A stretch of 64,000 bases of DNA from Verrucomicrobiia bacterium (GTDB lineage Bacteria > Verrucomicrobiota > Verrucomicrobiia > Opitutales > Cerasicoccaceae). The stretch lies in assembly GCA_030432235.1 (NCBI GenBank), contig JAUIHT010000005.1:430319-494318 (forward strand). Reading direction: 5' to 3'. Of this stretch, positions 17,143-25,954 are shown in pieces (within the stretch, counting starts at the first letter, position 1; each line of letters starts with the position of its first letter). The position numbers and the translations under genes were made by a program. Under the pieces are notes generated by a model. The model saw nothing but the letters and a program-made list of their open reading frames with translations, was not told where the DNA came from and did not search any database.

Positions 17143-20100
17143 TTGCGGATCTCCGGCTTCAATCAACGCCCCCAGAATGGCTTCAGTCTGATCGTGAGCA
17201 TTGCGCTCATGAGCTTTCTGCTGTTGCTGTTTCTGAGCCTCGCTTCCCTGCTTCAGGTCGAGGCCACGGCCGCGCTTCAGGAAAGCCACCGTTCCACTGC
17301 CCGTCAGAATGCCCTACTCGGCTTGAATGTCGCCCTGGGCCAACTGCAAAACCTGGCCGGCCCGGACACACGCATCACTGCCCCGGCAGACATCGCAGGA
17401 GCCGCCAATGGCAAGCTCGCATGGACGGGTGTATGGAACTCCAAATCCTCCGGGGGCACAGCCGACGAGTTCCGCGGCTGGCTGGTCTCCCTGAAGGACA
17501 CGGATGCCGCTCAACTGGACAGTGCCACCGCCGATGATATCCCCTGGCAGTCCGCCAATGGCCAATGGGAAGCCGACGATGACTGGGTGGTCCTGGTGGG
17601 CGATGGCTCAGTGGAAACAGGTTCCGAACCGGACAACTATATAGCCGCTCAAAGCCTGCCTGTGGAGGCCTCTTCCGGACAACGTGGCAACTACGCCTTC
17701 TGGGTGGGTGAAGAAAACACCAAAGCGCGTATCAACCTCCCCGTGCCAAACAGCGATGATCTCGCGGACGATACCGATGTGGGCTCCCTACTGTCCCCCC
17801 GCTACAGCGGTTTTCCGCAAATCGACGTCGCTGCTTTCTCCGGCCTGGAAGCCGATGACCCGCGACTGCAACGCCTGAGCGGCATGGAGGAGCTCGCCTC
17901 GTTCAGCAACGATCAAGGTGTAGGACAGCGCTACTTTCACGATCTGTCGACTTACGGGCAAGGCGTTCTATCCAATCTCCAGAGCGGAGGGCTGAAACAG
18001 GATTTAACGCACCTCTTCGAGCACGATACGGCCTTCCAGCGCCAGTTCGGCAGCGCCTGGCAGGAGGACTTCATCTTCATTCCGCCGGAGGCCACCATCG
18101 ATTTCAACTACGGCAGCCCGAACTGGGGCATCCTGCGCTCCTACTACCAGCTTCCCGATTCGATAACCGGAGGCAGCATCGCACCCATTGCGGTGGACGA
18201 TGATGAGCGCAAAACCAAGACCTTCAGCACCTATCAGTCTACGAACGAAGGCTATCAGATAAATCAACCGGTTCACGCGCTGTTCTCCCTTATCCGGCTG
18301 GTTGTCGCGGTAGAATACCGAGTGGACAATTCCGATGAAACAAGCATCGACTACTACCCGCGCCTGCACCTCAAGCCCCTCGTGGCGCTCTACAACCCCT
18401 ACGACATTCCCCTGCAGGCAACCAGCTACTACGTCGACTGGTCTTTTAATCCCCGTGTCACCATCCAGATATCCGGCCAGGAGGCGGTCTCTTTCCGCAT
18501 TCAGGAGGTAATCCCGCCCCCCAGCAACGCGAACTCCAATACGCGCTTTAACTGGCGCATCAATACCGACACCGATTTGCAGCCCGGCGAAACCCGCTAC
18601 TACGCGCTCAACGCCACGACGTACATAGGAGACAGCAGCACAACCGGCACCATGCAGGCGGACTGGAACGAGAGCGGCTCCTATTACATCGACCTCACAC
18701 GCGACTCCAACGTCGTGGCCGCCTCCAGTGATGGTTCGACGTCGCTGTTGCAGTCCGCGGATTCCGAGGACGCGGCTACCAATACCAAGAGTCCGGCGTT
18801 CGGCCTGACAAGTGATGAGAAAACGGCATTGGAATTCACCACCTTGAAAACCAACGCCTTCCGTCCCGGCATCACTATAGATGTGAGTTACGACCCACGC
18901 AATAATGCCGACAACTCTTCCGGCACCTCACGCGACCTCTGGCTCAAGGTCGGCGGCAGTCAATCCACCTACACCAGCACCTATGGGGGTGCCCTGTTCC
19001 AGGAATTTGAAGAAGACATGTGCCCCGATGACACTTCGGCGACCTACGTCTCAATTGACGACGTAACCGGATCCATCGTCGACGTCAGCGGCATCGGCTT
19101 CGGACTGCGCACAACCACCGATACCGAAGATGCCCAACGCCAGCTCATTGACGGCAACCCGCGCGCCATCCTGCTATCCAACTGGGATGACGGCTTTCGA
19201 GGGGGACGGGGCAATAACGCGCTCAGCGGCTGGGCGGTTTACGAGTATACCCTCAACGAATTCGACCTGGAAATTAACGACCTGGATCGTTACAGCGGCT
19301 ACTGGGGCCAATCCCGTGTTCTCGGTGGAACCGGCTCGGTCGTTCTCTTTCATGTGCCTCGCGAACCTCTCGTCTCACTGGGGCAATTCGAGCACGCCAC
19401 TATCGGGCGCTATGCACGCCACCCGGCCTATGTAATCGGCAACAGCTACGCGGTGGCACGTATTCCCACGGACAGTACCGCGGCGGAAGGTTTTTACACC
19501 GAAGGCGGGCGCACCCATAGCGCCTACGACTGGTCTTATGTCATCAACGAACAGCTTTGGGACGATTATTACTTCTCCACCGTCCCCCAGAATCTGACAC
19601 CGACCGAGTTATCGGAATACACGCATCGCGAGCGAAGCCTGCCCAACCCTCGCCTATCCTTTTATGAACCGACTGGCCTGGAATTAACCACGGACATCCT
19701 GACGGACGAAGCCGCCACCGACACAGCCCGCACGGTCGCGGCCATGCAAACGGTGGAAGGACCTTTCAATGTCAATTCGACCTCGGTGGCCGCCTGGAAG
19801 GCCTTTCTGGCGAGTAACACAGACCTGACCATCCCCATTTACGATCCCGCCACGGGCTTGGTCTCCAGCGAAAGCGAAGAGAGTGAAACCGTGTTTTTCC
19901 GCACTCCGGTATCCTATGACAACGGCTTCGAGACAACGGATAACAACAGCGCTTTCTGGAATGCGTACCGCAAACTCGACGATGACGAAATGACCTCTCT
20001 GGCCGAGGCTGTGGTGAGTGAAGTCAAGGCCCGTGGCCCCTTCTCCTCCGTCGCGGATTTCGTCAACCGCCGCCTCAGTGGCACGGCAGAGCAACGCCGG

Positions 20101-20550
20101 CGCGGCGCTCTTCAGGCCGCCCTCGACACCAGCATTAACGCCCATGTATCTACCGGACTTGTTGGCAGTGCCAGCGGCAGTGACTTATCCATCCCCAACT
20201 ACTCCGGCGACACCTTGAATACCGAGGACCGGCCCGGCATGGGCATGCCCGGCTGGATTCTACAGGGAGACGTCTTGCAGACCCTCGGCCCCTTGCTTAC
20301 AGCGCGCTCGGATACTTTCCGCATTCGTGCCTACGGCGATACCCTAAACCCGGTCACCGATGAGGTAATCGCCCGCGCCTGGTGTGAAGCCATCGTCCAA
20401 AGGCTGCCGGACTTTGTCGATACGAACGATCTCCCACAGACGCCCATTTATGCCGAGGACAATTCGCTCAATGTGTCGTCAATCAATGAAACGTTCGGCC
20501 GGCAATTTCGCGTGCTCAGTTTCCGCTGGCTTAACCCGGAAGAAATTTAA
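17143..20550 (+). CDS. Giant pseudopilin-like protein (Verru_Chthon cassette A-like)
   Basis: An 1135-residue protein. A short basic leader ends in a prepilin-like junction G|FSLIV and is followed by one hydrophobic helix (about residues 14-34), as in type IV pseudopilins, but mature position 5 is Val, not Glu. Residues 48-95 match the cut-off protein at 1-451. The large remainder is Asp/Ser/Tyr-rich, beta-like, with no recognised enzyme motif. Size and layout recall the Verru_Chthon cassette A proteins of Verrucomicrobiota (inference). The start is TTG 17143; no ATG or GTG exists between the preceding in-frame stop (17107) and the helix. The next gene starts two bases after its stop, indicating coupling. 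Confidence 0.75.
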   Translation: MRISGFNQRPQNGFSLIVSIALMSFLLLLFLSLASLLQVEATAALQESHRSTARQNALLGLNVALGQLQNLAGPDTRITAPADIAGAANGKLAWTGVWNSKSSGGTADEFRGWLVSLKDTDAAQLDSATADDIPWQSANGQWEADDDWVVLVGDGSVETGSEPDNYIAAQSLPVEASSGQRGNYAFWVGEENTKARINLPVPNSDDLADDTDVGSLLSPRYSGFPQIDVAAFSGLEADDPRLQRLSGMEELASFSNDQGVGQRYFHDLSTYGQGVLSNLQSGGLKQDLTHLFEHDTAFQRQFGSAWQEDFIFIPPEATIDFNYGSPNWGILRSYYQLPDSITGGSIAPIAVDDDERKTKTFSTYQSTNEGYQINQPVHALFSLIRLVVAVEYRVDNSDETSIDYYPRLHLKPLVALYNPYDIPLQATSYYVDWSFNPRVTIQISGQEAVSFRIQEVIPPPSNANSNTRFNWRINTDTDLQPGETRYYALNATTYIGDSSTTGTMQADWNESGSYYIDLTRDSNVVAASSDGSTSLLQSADSEDAATNTKSPAFGLTSDEKTALEFTTLKTNAFRPGITIDVSYDPRNNADNSSGTSRDLWLKVGGSQSTYTSTYGGALFQEFEEDMCPDDTSATYVSIDDVTGSIVDVSGIGFGLRTTTDTEDAQRQLIDGNPRAILLSNWDDGFRGGRGNNALSGWAVYEYTLNEFDLEINDLDRYSGYWGQSRVLGGTGSVVLFHVPREPLVSLGQFEHATIGRYARHPAYVIGNSYAVARIPTDSTAAEGFYTEGGRTHSAYDWSYVINEQLWDDYYFSTVPQNLTPTELSEYTHRERSLPNPRLSFYEPTGLELTTDILTDEAATDTARTVAAMQTVEGPFNVNSTSVAAWKAFLASNTDLTIPIYDPATGLVSSESEESETVFFRTPVSYDNGFETTDNNSAFWNAYRKLDDDEMTSLAEAVVSEVKARGPFSSVADFVNRRLSGTAEQRRRGALQAALDTSINAHVSTGLVGSASGSDLSIPNYSGDTLNTEDRPGMGMPGWILQGDVLQTLGPLLTARSDTFRIRAYGDTLNPVTDEVIARAWCEAIVQRLPDFVDTNDLPQTPIYAEDNSLNVSSINETFGRQFRVLSFRWLNPEEI

Positions 20551-20551
20551 G

Positions 20552-21271
20552 GTGAAGACAAAGGTTCTCAATATCCTGCAAATTGGTTGCTGCGTGCTCT
20601 TCCTCACAAGTGCCAGTTACACCGTGGCGCAGTTCACGGAACCCGAAACCATCACCGTGGACTTCAGTACGCTTTCCTGGGACGCGGCCATCAGCGATCT
20701 CTACTACCGTGATGCCGGTCAAGTGACCCCCATCATCGTACCCAATGGAACCCTGAGCCCCCCACAACGCTACTCAGGCCCCCCTACCCTCGATTTCTTT
20801 ACCCAAGCAATAAGCTCCGAGGGCCAACCGGTTTTTCATCGCCAAGCCTCGGTTACTTTTCCATCAGGTGCCAGACATTGGCTGCTCATTTTCCTCAAAG
20901 CACGAAATACGAATGCCTATCAGGTGCAACCTTTCCCGGTTCCGGATGCGAAGTTCACCAACGGGACCTTTAACTTCGTCAATCTCACCGATTCCCGCCT
21001 CGGAGTGCGGCTGGGCGAGAAAACATTCGAGATTGATGCACGCGGCAGCCTGATCGCCACCTCTCCCGGACAGGGCTCACAAAACGTCGATGTGCAAATG
21101 GCGGCCAGCGAAAACGGAGACGCCTGGCAACTGATTTACCGCTCCCGCTGGGCTTCCCTGAATCAACGGCGTGCCTGGGTTTTCATCTATCTCGACGAAA
21201 ATCGAAAGCCACGCATCCGCAAGTACTATCAAAAGCCTGAAGCCGTACTGGAAACTTCTCAATACCAGTAA
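20552..21271 (+). CDS. Secreted protein coupled to the giant pseudopilin-like gene
   Basis: A 239-residue protein of unknown function. GTG 20552 directly follows the TAA of the upstream gene, so translation is probably coupled. A signal peptide (MKTKVLNILQIGCCVLFLTSASYTVAQ, read here as two parts: a basic start and the hydrophobic core up to SYTVAQ) is followed by a beta-rich body. Conserved-looking stretches are TLSWDAAISDLYYRD, LDFFTQAIS near the N-terminus and WVFIYLDENRKPRIRKYYQK at the end. No catalytic motif is recognised. The strict pairing suggests it is a partner of the pseudopilin-like protein, perhaps in the periplasm. Confidence 0.7.
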   Translation: MKTKVLNILQIGCCVLFLTSASYTVAQFTEPETITVDFSTLSWDAAISDLYYRDAGQVTPIIVPNGTLSPPQRYSGPPTLDFFTQAISSEGQPVFHRQASVTFPSGARHWLLIFLKARNTNAYQVQPFPVPDAKFTNGTFNFVNLTDSRLGVRLGEKTFEIDARGSLIATSPGQGSQNVDVQMAASENGDAWQLIYRSRWASLNQRRAWVFIYLDENRKPRIRKYYQKPEAVLETSQYQ

Positions 21272-21317
21272 AAAGCTCTGGAAATCAAAATACTGAAAAT
21301 GGAATCAAGTGCAGCCA

Positions 21318-21347
21318 TGGACAGCGGACGCTGTCTGCAAGTATAAT
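21318..21347 (+). promoter_or_regulatory. Promoter of the uronate operon, very short leader
   Basis: TGGACA (21318-21323, five of six to TTGACA), an 18-bp spacer, and a perfect TATAAT (21342-21347). Transcription would start about 21354, only about four bases before the ATG at 21358. No Shine-Dalgarno sequence is present between them. Confidence 0.55.
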
Positions 21348-21357
21348 AACCCGATAC

Positions 21358-22398
21358 ATGAAGCACGCCGAAACCCTGATCCTGGCCCGAAACGCCTTTC
21401 GCAAGCATAAGACGGTTCATGGCTCCTACGACCTGTACCCCGGTATTGTCACCATGCACGGCATGGCCCGCTTGGCTACGGAAGCCGGGGACCCTGCCCT
21501 ACTGGAGGAAATGCAACGCGAAATCATTCCCTACGTCAGGGGTGAGCAGGAGTTCTTTGTCAACTTCCCCAACTACCTCTGTGGGGGCAACGCCGCTGCC
21601 TGGATGCTCTATCGCGGACGTCTTCCCGAAGTGGAAGCGGACGCACGCAAATACGCCGAGCAAATCATGAACGAAGCTCCGCGCGATCCGCAGGGAATCC
21701 TGACCCATCCGAAATTGCCGGGGCAGAATGTCATCTGGATCGATGTCGCATTTGCGGTGACCCCATTTCTGCTCTTTACCGGACTGGCTCTGGATAACGA
21801 CGCCTACGTCGAGGAAGCCTATCAGCAAACGGCCAAGATGGTGCACGCCTTTTATGTCGAAGAAACCGGACTGCTAAACCAAGCCATCAATATGCGCGGT
21901 CCCGGTCACCGTTCCGATGATCACTGGAGCCGCGGCAACGGCTGGGCGGCGCTCGCCCTCTGTGAGCTGGCCTGCCACCTGCCGGAGGATCATCCTCGCA
22001 AGGCTGAATCCGTTGCGCTTTTCCTGGATCACGTAAAAGCCTGCGCCAAGTACCAGGATGACCAAGGCCTGTGGCGGCAGGAAATGACGGACCTGGAGCT
22101 GGCCTATGTGGAAACCTCGGGTTCCGCTCTCATGCTATACGCTCTCGGCGCCGGGCTGCAAGCCGGTCTCGTTCCGGACTCTGAACGCGCGCGTTTCGAG
22201 AAAGGCCTCCGCGGACTGCTCACGTACATCAATGAGGATATCGATATCTTTCATACCTGTCGCGGCTGCCTGTCCCCGGGCCAGGGCACGAAGCTGGAGT
22301 ACCGCGCACATCCACCAGTAGTCAATGACATGCACGCCTTCGGCCCGGTTGTCCTCGCCATGGGACAAGCACACTTACTGGGCATTAAGAATCTCTAA
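21358..22398 (+). CDS. GH88/GH105 unsaturated uronyl hydrolase
   Basis: A 346-residue alpha/alpha-barrel enzyme without a signal peptide, hence cytoplasmic. The family hallmark HWSRGNGWAALAL (Trp190 region) is clear, with upstream ILTHPKLPGQNVIWIDVAF and the C-terminal HPPVVNDMHAFGPVVLAMGQ. Family members hydrate and release 4,5-unsaturated uronic acids from the non-reducing ends of lyase products (rhamnogalacturonan, ulvan and others). First gene of a six-gene operon, directly behind a near-consensus promoter. Length is usual for GH105. It would act on products of the lyases at 12963 and/or 23894. Confidence 0.9.
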   Translation: MKHAETLILARNAFRKHKTVHGSYDLYPGIVTMHGMARLATEAGDPALLEEMQREIIPYVRGEQEFFVNFPNYLCGGNAAAWMLYRGRLPEVEADARKYAEQIMNEAPRDPQGILTHPKLPGQNVIWIDVAFAVTPFLLFTGLALDNDAYVEEAYQQTAKMVHAFYVEETGLLNQAINMRGPGHRSDDHWSRGNGWAALALCELACHLPEDHPRKAESVALFLDHVKACAKYQDDQGLWRQEMTDLELAYVETSGSALMLYALGAGLQAGLVPDSERARFEKGLRGLLTYINEDIDIFHTCRGCLSPGQGTKLEYRAHPPVVNDMHAFGPVVLAMGQAHLLGIKNL

Positions 22399-22412
22399 CC
22401 TATCGCCTACAA

Positions 22413-23150
22413 ATGATACAAGCCACCCCTTCACAACCGCTGATGGATCTCAGCAAGCTCAAAGCGACTCGTGGCAAACGTAAACTCGAAGCTTTTCCCA
22501 TCCCGGAAAAGGAACTCTGCGAGCGCTACGAAGCGCTGTTCACCGCAGCGGTGAATGACGTGCTACGCGAACACAACCTGACTCATCAAACCTTGCCGAA
22601 CAACATCATGCCCTTACGCGAAGGCATGAAAGTGGCGGGCCCGGCCTTTACCATCAAGGGGGCAAAAAGCCTCCAGATCAAAGACGAGATGAAAGAGCGG
22701 GCCGAGATGCTCGAGTCCATCCCTCCCCAATCGGTGGTCGCCTGGGATACCAGCGGTGACGACGAGTCAGCCCAATGGGGTGAAGTCATGACCATGGCGG
22801 CCAAGCGCCGGGGCTGCCGAGGCGCGATCATCGACGGAGGTGTGCGCGATACCGACCGCGTGCTACCACAAAACTTCCCTGTCTTCGTCAAGTTCCGCAG
22901 CTCGAACGGCATGCTGGGGCGCTTTCGCATCAGCGGCTGGCAGGAGCCCATACGCATCGGCGAGGTCGATATCTTTCCGGGCGATATCGTCTTCGGCGAC
23001 ATCGACGGCGTCATAATTGTCCCGCGTGACATTGCTTATGAAGTATTACTGCGCGCCGAGGAGATCGCCGAAAGCGAGGGCGAACTCAAGAAGTGGGTAC
23101 AAGAAGGATTGTCCACCACCGAAATAGTTAAACGCGGCGGCTATTTCTAA
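22413..23150 (+). CDS. RraA-family protein (possible aldolase)
   Basis: A 245-residue RraA-like protein. The signature WGEVMTMAAKRRGCRGAIID continues into GGVRDTDRVLP, with the Arg-Asp pair that binds pyruvate/metal in HMG/CHA-type aldolases; the later GDIVFGDIDGVIIVPRD is also conserved. True RraA (RNase E regulator) is about 160 residues and lacks aldolase activity; this longer form with extra C-terminal helices is usual for metabolic paralogues. The acidic residue expected after the RD pair is shifted here (RDTDR), so aldolase activity is not certain. It lies 14 bp after the GH105-like gene and before two dehydrogenase genes, suggesting it cleaves or rearranges a keto-deoxy sugar acid. Confidence 0.75.
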   Translation: MIQATPSQPLMDLSKLKATRGKRKLEAFPIPEKELCERYEALFTAAVNDVLREHNLTHQTLPNNIMPLREGMKVAGPAFTIKGAKSLQIKDEMKERAEMLESIPPQSVVAWDTSGDDESAQWGEVMTMAAKRRGCRGAIIDGGVRDTDRVLPQNFPVFVKFRSSNGMLGRFRISGWQEPIRIGEVDIFPGDIVFGDIDGVIIVPRDIAYEVLLRAEEIAESEGELKKWVQEGLSTTEIVKRGGYF

Positions 23151-23192
23151 TTGGATATTTCCATCGAAACTTCAGCCCACACGACTCAATTT

Positions 23193-23897
23193 ATGAAAGA
23201 CCTGAAAAACCTCACTGTCGCCATCACCGGAGCTTCCAGCGGTATCGGACTCGAAGCGGCCAAACTCTTTGCTACCGCCGGGTGTAAAGTCGCCCTGTTG
23301 GCCCGTACCCAGGATCGCCTGGCTTCCGCTGAGACAACCATCTCGGCCCTCGGTGCCGAAGTGCTGGCTCTGCCTCTGGACGTCACGGACGAGTCCGCGG
23401 TGACTTCAACTTTTGAAAAAATCACCGATCGCTTCGGCCCCGTCGATATCCTCGTCAACAATGCCGGAGTCGGTTTCGCCACGGATCTTTCGACCTGTTC
23501 TACGGATGATTTTCGCGCCATCATGGAAACCAACGTCACCGGCGTTTTCTTGTGCAGCCGCGCCGTGCTACCCGCGATGAAGCAGCGCAAGAGCGGCCAT
23601 ATCATCAACGTCTCTTCCGTCGTCGGCAAGGTCACCAATCCCAACGCGCCCCTGTATTGCTCCAGCAAGTTCGCTCTCAACGGCTACACCTCCGGCCTTC
23701 AGCAACAAGTGGCCGCCGATAAAATACGCATCTCGCTGGTTTCTCCGTCCGCCGTCGATACGGCTTATTGGGATGGGCGCCAGGTGGACCGCAGTAAGTT
23801 CCTCCAAGCAGACGAAGTGGCCTCCACTATTTTCTTCGTGGCCTCACAACCCGATGGCGTCTTGATCAAGGACATCGACCTGACCGCCCTGCGATGA
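23193..23897 (+). CDS. Short-chain dehydrogenase/reductase
   Basis: A 234-residue classical SDR. NAD(P) site TGASSGIG near the N-terminus, NNAG after beta-4, catalytic Ser in VSSVVG and the Tyr-x-x-x-Lys in YCSSK. ATG 23193 was chosen; an in-frame TTG at 23151 follows the previous stop but adds a non-conserved 14 residues. The end overlaps the next gene by ATGA, so it is co-translated. The expected role is reduction or oxidation of a sugar-acid intermediate; the substrate is unknown. It is distinct from the KduD-like SDR at 26988. Confidence 0.85.
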   Translation: MKDLKNLTVAITGASSGIGLEAAKLFATAGCKVALLARTQDRLASAETTISALGAEVLALPLDVTDESAVTSTFEKITDRFGPVDILVNNAGVGFATDLSTCSTDDFRAIMETNVTGVFLCSRAVLPAMKQRKSGHIINVSSVVGKVTNPNAPLYCSSKFALNGYTSGLQQQVAADKIRISLVSPSAVDTAYWDGRQVDRSKFLQADEVASTIFFVASQPDGVLIKDIDLTALR

Positions 23898-25954
23898 GTC
23901 TGTTCCTCACAGAAGAGGAACGCGCACGAATCGAAAGCGCCCGCAAGACATCGCCCGTTCGAGACTTCTACTGGAGTCTGCTCAATCGTGTCGACGGGCG
24001 CATAGCGAATCCGGGTCTGATCGATAAAGATACCACCGTTGACTGGTGGCACCTGATCGCCGAATACCTGACCGATGCAGCCATGGCCTGGGCGCTCAAG
24101 CCCGGAAAGCACTTGGAAGTCTGGCTGCGGGACACGACGCTGTCAGTGGCGCGCCGCCCCGTGGACGACTGGGTCGGCCCCGACTTTCGCAATCACAGCA
24201 TTGAGCCACCTCAAGGCAACCTGGAGACAGGCCATATCGCATTGGCCCTTGCCGTAGTCCTCGATCTGGCGGGTGACATTTTCAGTCAGGAAGAGCGAGA
24301 TGAGATAGCAAGTGCCTTGGAAGAAAAAGGCATGGCCCTATGCCGCCGCTGGCTGGATAACCAAAATAGCCTGACCAACTGGCGTTGTATCCTGCTGATG
24401 GGCTATTCGGTTCCCGCCGCCGTACTGAACGATGTGGATGCACTCGATTACGCCGCCAAGGCATTCGCGCAATGCGTCGATTTATTCCAGCCCGACGGCT
24501 CCTACGGCGAGTCCCTGCAGTACGGCAACTACGCCATGACCGGACTCGTCCACACCCGTGAAGCGCTAGTCAGACGACGGCCCGAGCTCGACGACTCCCT
24601 GCCACTCGCCCCCTATTGCTTCAAGCCGCGCTGGGATGCAGCCTCCTTCTTTTATGCAAAACCCCTGAGCGGCTGGGGAGCGCATCCCCGGCCCCGCTGC
24701 GCGAACTTTGGGGACAGCGCCGCCATATACCAACCATCAGCCGACAACCTGCTGCACATCGCCGTCCGCGACCGGAAACGTCATCCGGAGGCAGCAGGGC
24801 TCGCCCGTTGGTTGTTTGACCGTGACTACCTGCCGTGCATTGAACGCACGCCGCATGACCGGGCCAGCTTTGGTTTCGTAAACCACTTCGGCTTCCTCAC
24901 CTTGCCACTGCTCCCCCAAGCCGCGCCTCCCGTCACGCCTGAGGACGCAGGCCTGTCGAACCTGGAAACTTTTAGCTGTGGCAATGTCCTGGCCCGTCAT
25001 CGCTGGGGCGGACGCACGGTCCTTGCTGCCCGCACCGGAGGCGAGCCCTTGCACGCGGTCGCTCATCTGCACGGCGACCTGAACAGCTTTATCCTTGTCC
25101 ACAACGAAGAGCGCCTCCTGGCCGATCCCGGACACGCCTGTTACCGTAATCTGATTCATGAGCTCGAGACCTCAACCCTTTCGCACAATACCTGCACCTT
25201 TACCGTCGAGGAGCCGTCAGAGGTTACCACACCGCGCATTCAGCAAGGCAAGGACGGTCGTCGTAAACTCAATGCGGAAGGACAACCTGACGCCCCTGTT
25301 GATCACGGAGCGCGGCTGCTGCTGGCCGAACGCCAGGGCGATGTGACAGCCATAGCCTCGGAGGCCGCCCGGCTTTACGGGCCACCCATCGGGAGGTTCA
25401 CCCGGCTCTGGCTGCTCTGCGACGAGCACGTCCTTTTCGTCGTGGACTTCATCCTGGCCTACGAGCCGGTCAAAACCACTTGGTCCTGGCTGCTGAACAA
25501 TCGCGATGATGGGCTCCACCTCAAACTGGTACGACCCGACCGCCTGGTGGCGCGCCGGGGCAACGCCGGGATGAAGCTTTTTCATCTCGGTGGAGGCGAC
25601 ATGCAAACACCACTGAACGGCTACATCCACGATGCCTATCATCCCCTTCCCAACCAACTCGGTGAGGGGAAGCCAGGCAGCGGTCTGCTCCTGCGTTGGG
25701 AAGAAAAAGCAGCCACGACGAAATCCGCGACAGTCCACGCCATTTGCCTCGATACCCCCGGAAGCATTGCCGGCTGGCACCTGAAGAAGGAGGAAGGCTT
25801 TGCTGCGGTCATCGAATGCCCCGAAGGCGTACGACATTGGAAGCTGGCTTTAACGGAAGACAATCTTGGGGCCAGCATATTGGAATCCCACACCGGCGTG
25901 ACGACTCACGTATCGGCCGATCAAGGGACTTGGAAACTTTACTCAGAATCATGA
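23894..25954 (+). CDS. Cytoplasmic heparinase II/III-family protein (oligouronide lyase-like)
   Basis: A 686-residue protein without a signal peptide. An alpha-helical toroid occupies the first half (LTNWRCILLMGYSVPAAV, QPDGSYGESLQYGNYAMTG). The second half is heparinase II/III-like (VAHLHGDLNSFILVHNEERL, then LADPGHACYRN and STLSHNTCTF), similar in layout to PL15/PL17-type exolyases. Family knowledge suggests it cuts imported oligouronides to monomers. The position between two dehydrogenase genes, with ATGA overlaps at both ends, supports an intracellular catabolic role. Catalytic His/Tyr cannot be fixed from sequence alone. Confidence 0.75.
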   Translation: MSLFLTEEERARIESARKTSPVRDFYWSLLNRVDGRIANPGLIDKDTTVDWWHLIAEYLTDAAMAWALKPGKHLEVWLRDTTLSVARRPVDDWVGPDFRNHSIEPPQGNLETGHIALALAVVLDLAGDIFSQEERDEIASALEEKGMALCRRWLDNQNSLTNWRCILLMGYSVPAAVLNDVDALDYAAKAFAQCVDLFQPDGSYGESLQYGNYAMTGLVHTREALVRRRPELDDSLPLAPYCFKPRWDAASFFYAKPLSGWGAHPRPRCANFGDSAAIYQPSADNLLHIAVRDRKRHPEAAGLARWLFDRDYLPCIERTPHDRASFGFVNHFGFLTLPLLPQAAPPVTPEDAGLSNLETFSCGNVLARHRWGGRTVLAARTGGEPLHAVAHLHGDLNSFILVHNEERLLADPGHACYRNLIHELETSTLSHNTCTFTVEEPSEVTTPRIQQGKDGRRKLNAEGQPDAPVDHGARLLLAERQGDVTAIASEAARLYGPPIGRFTRLWLLCDEHVLFVVDFILAYEPVKTTWSWLLNNRDDGLHLKLVRPDRLVARRGNAGMKLFHLGGGDMQTPLNGYIHDAYHPLPNQLGEGKPGSGLLLRWEEKAATTKSATVHAICLDTPGSIAGWHLKKEEGFAAVIECPEGVRHWKLALTEDNLGASILESHTGVTTHVSADQGTWKLYSES

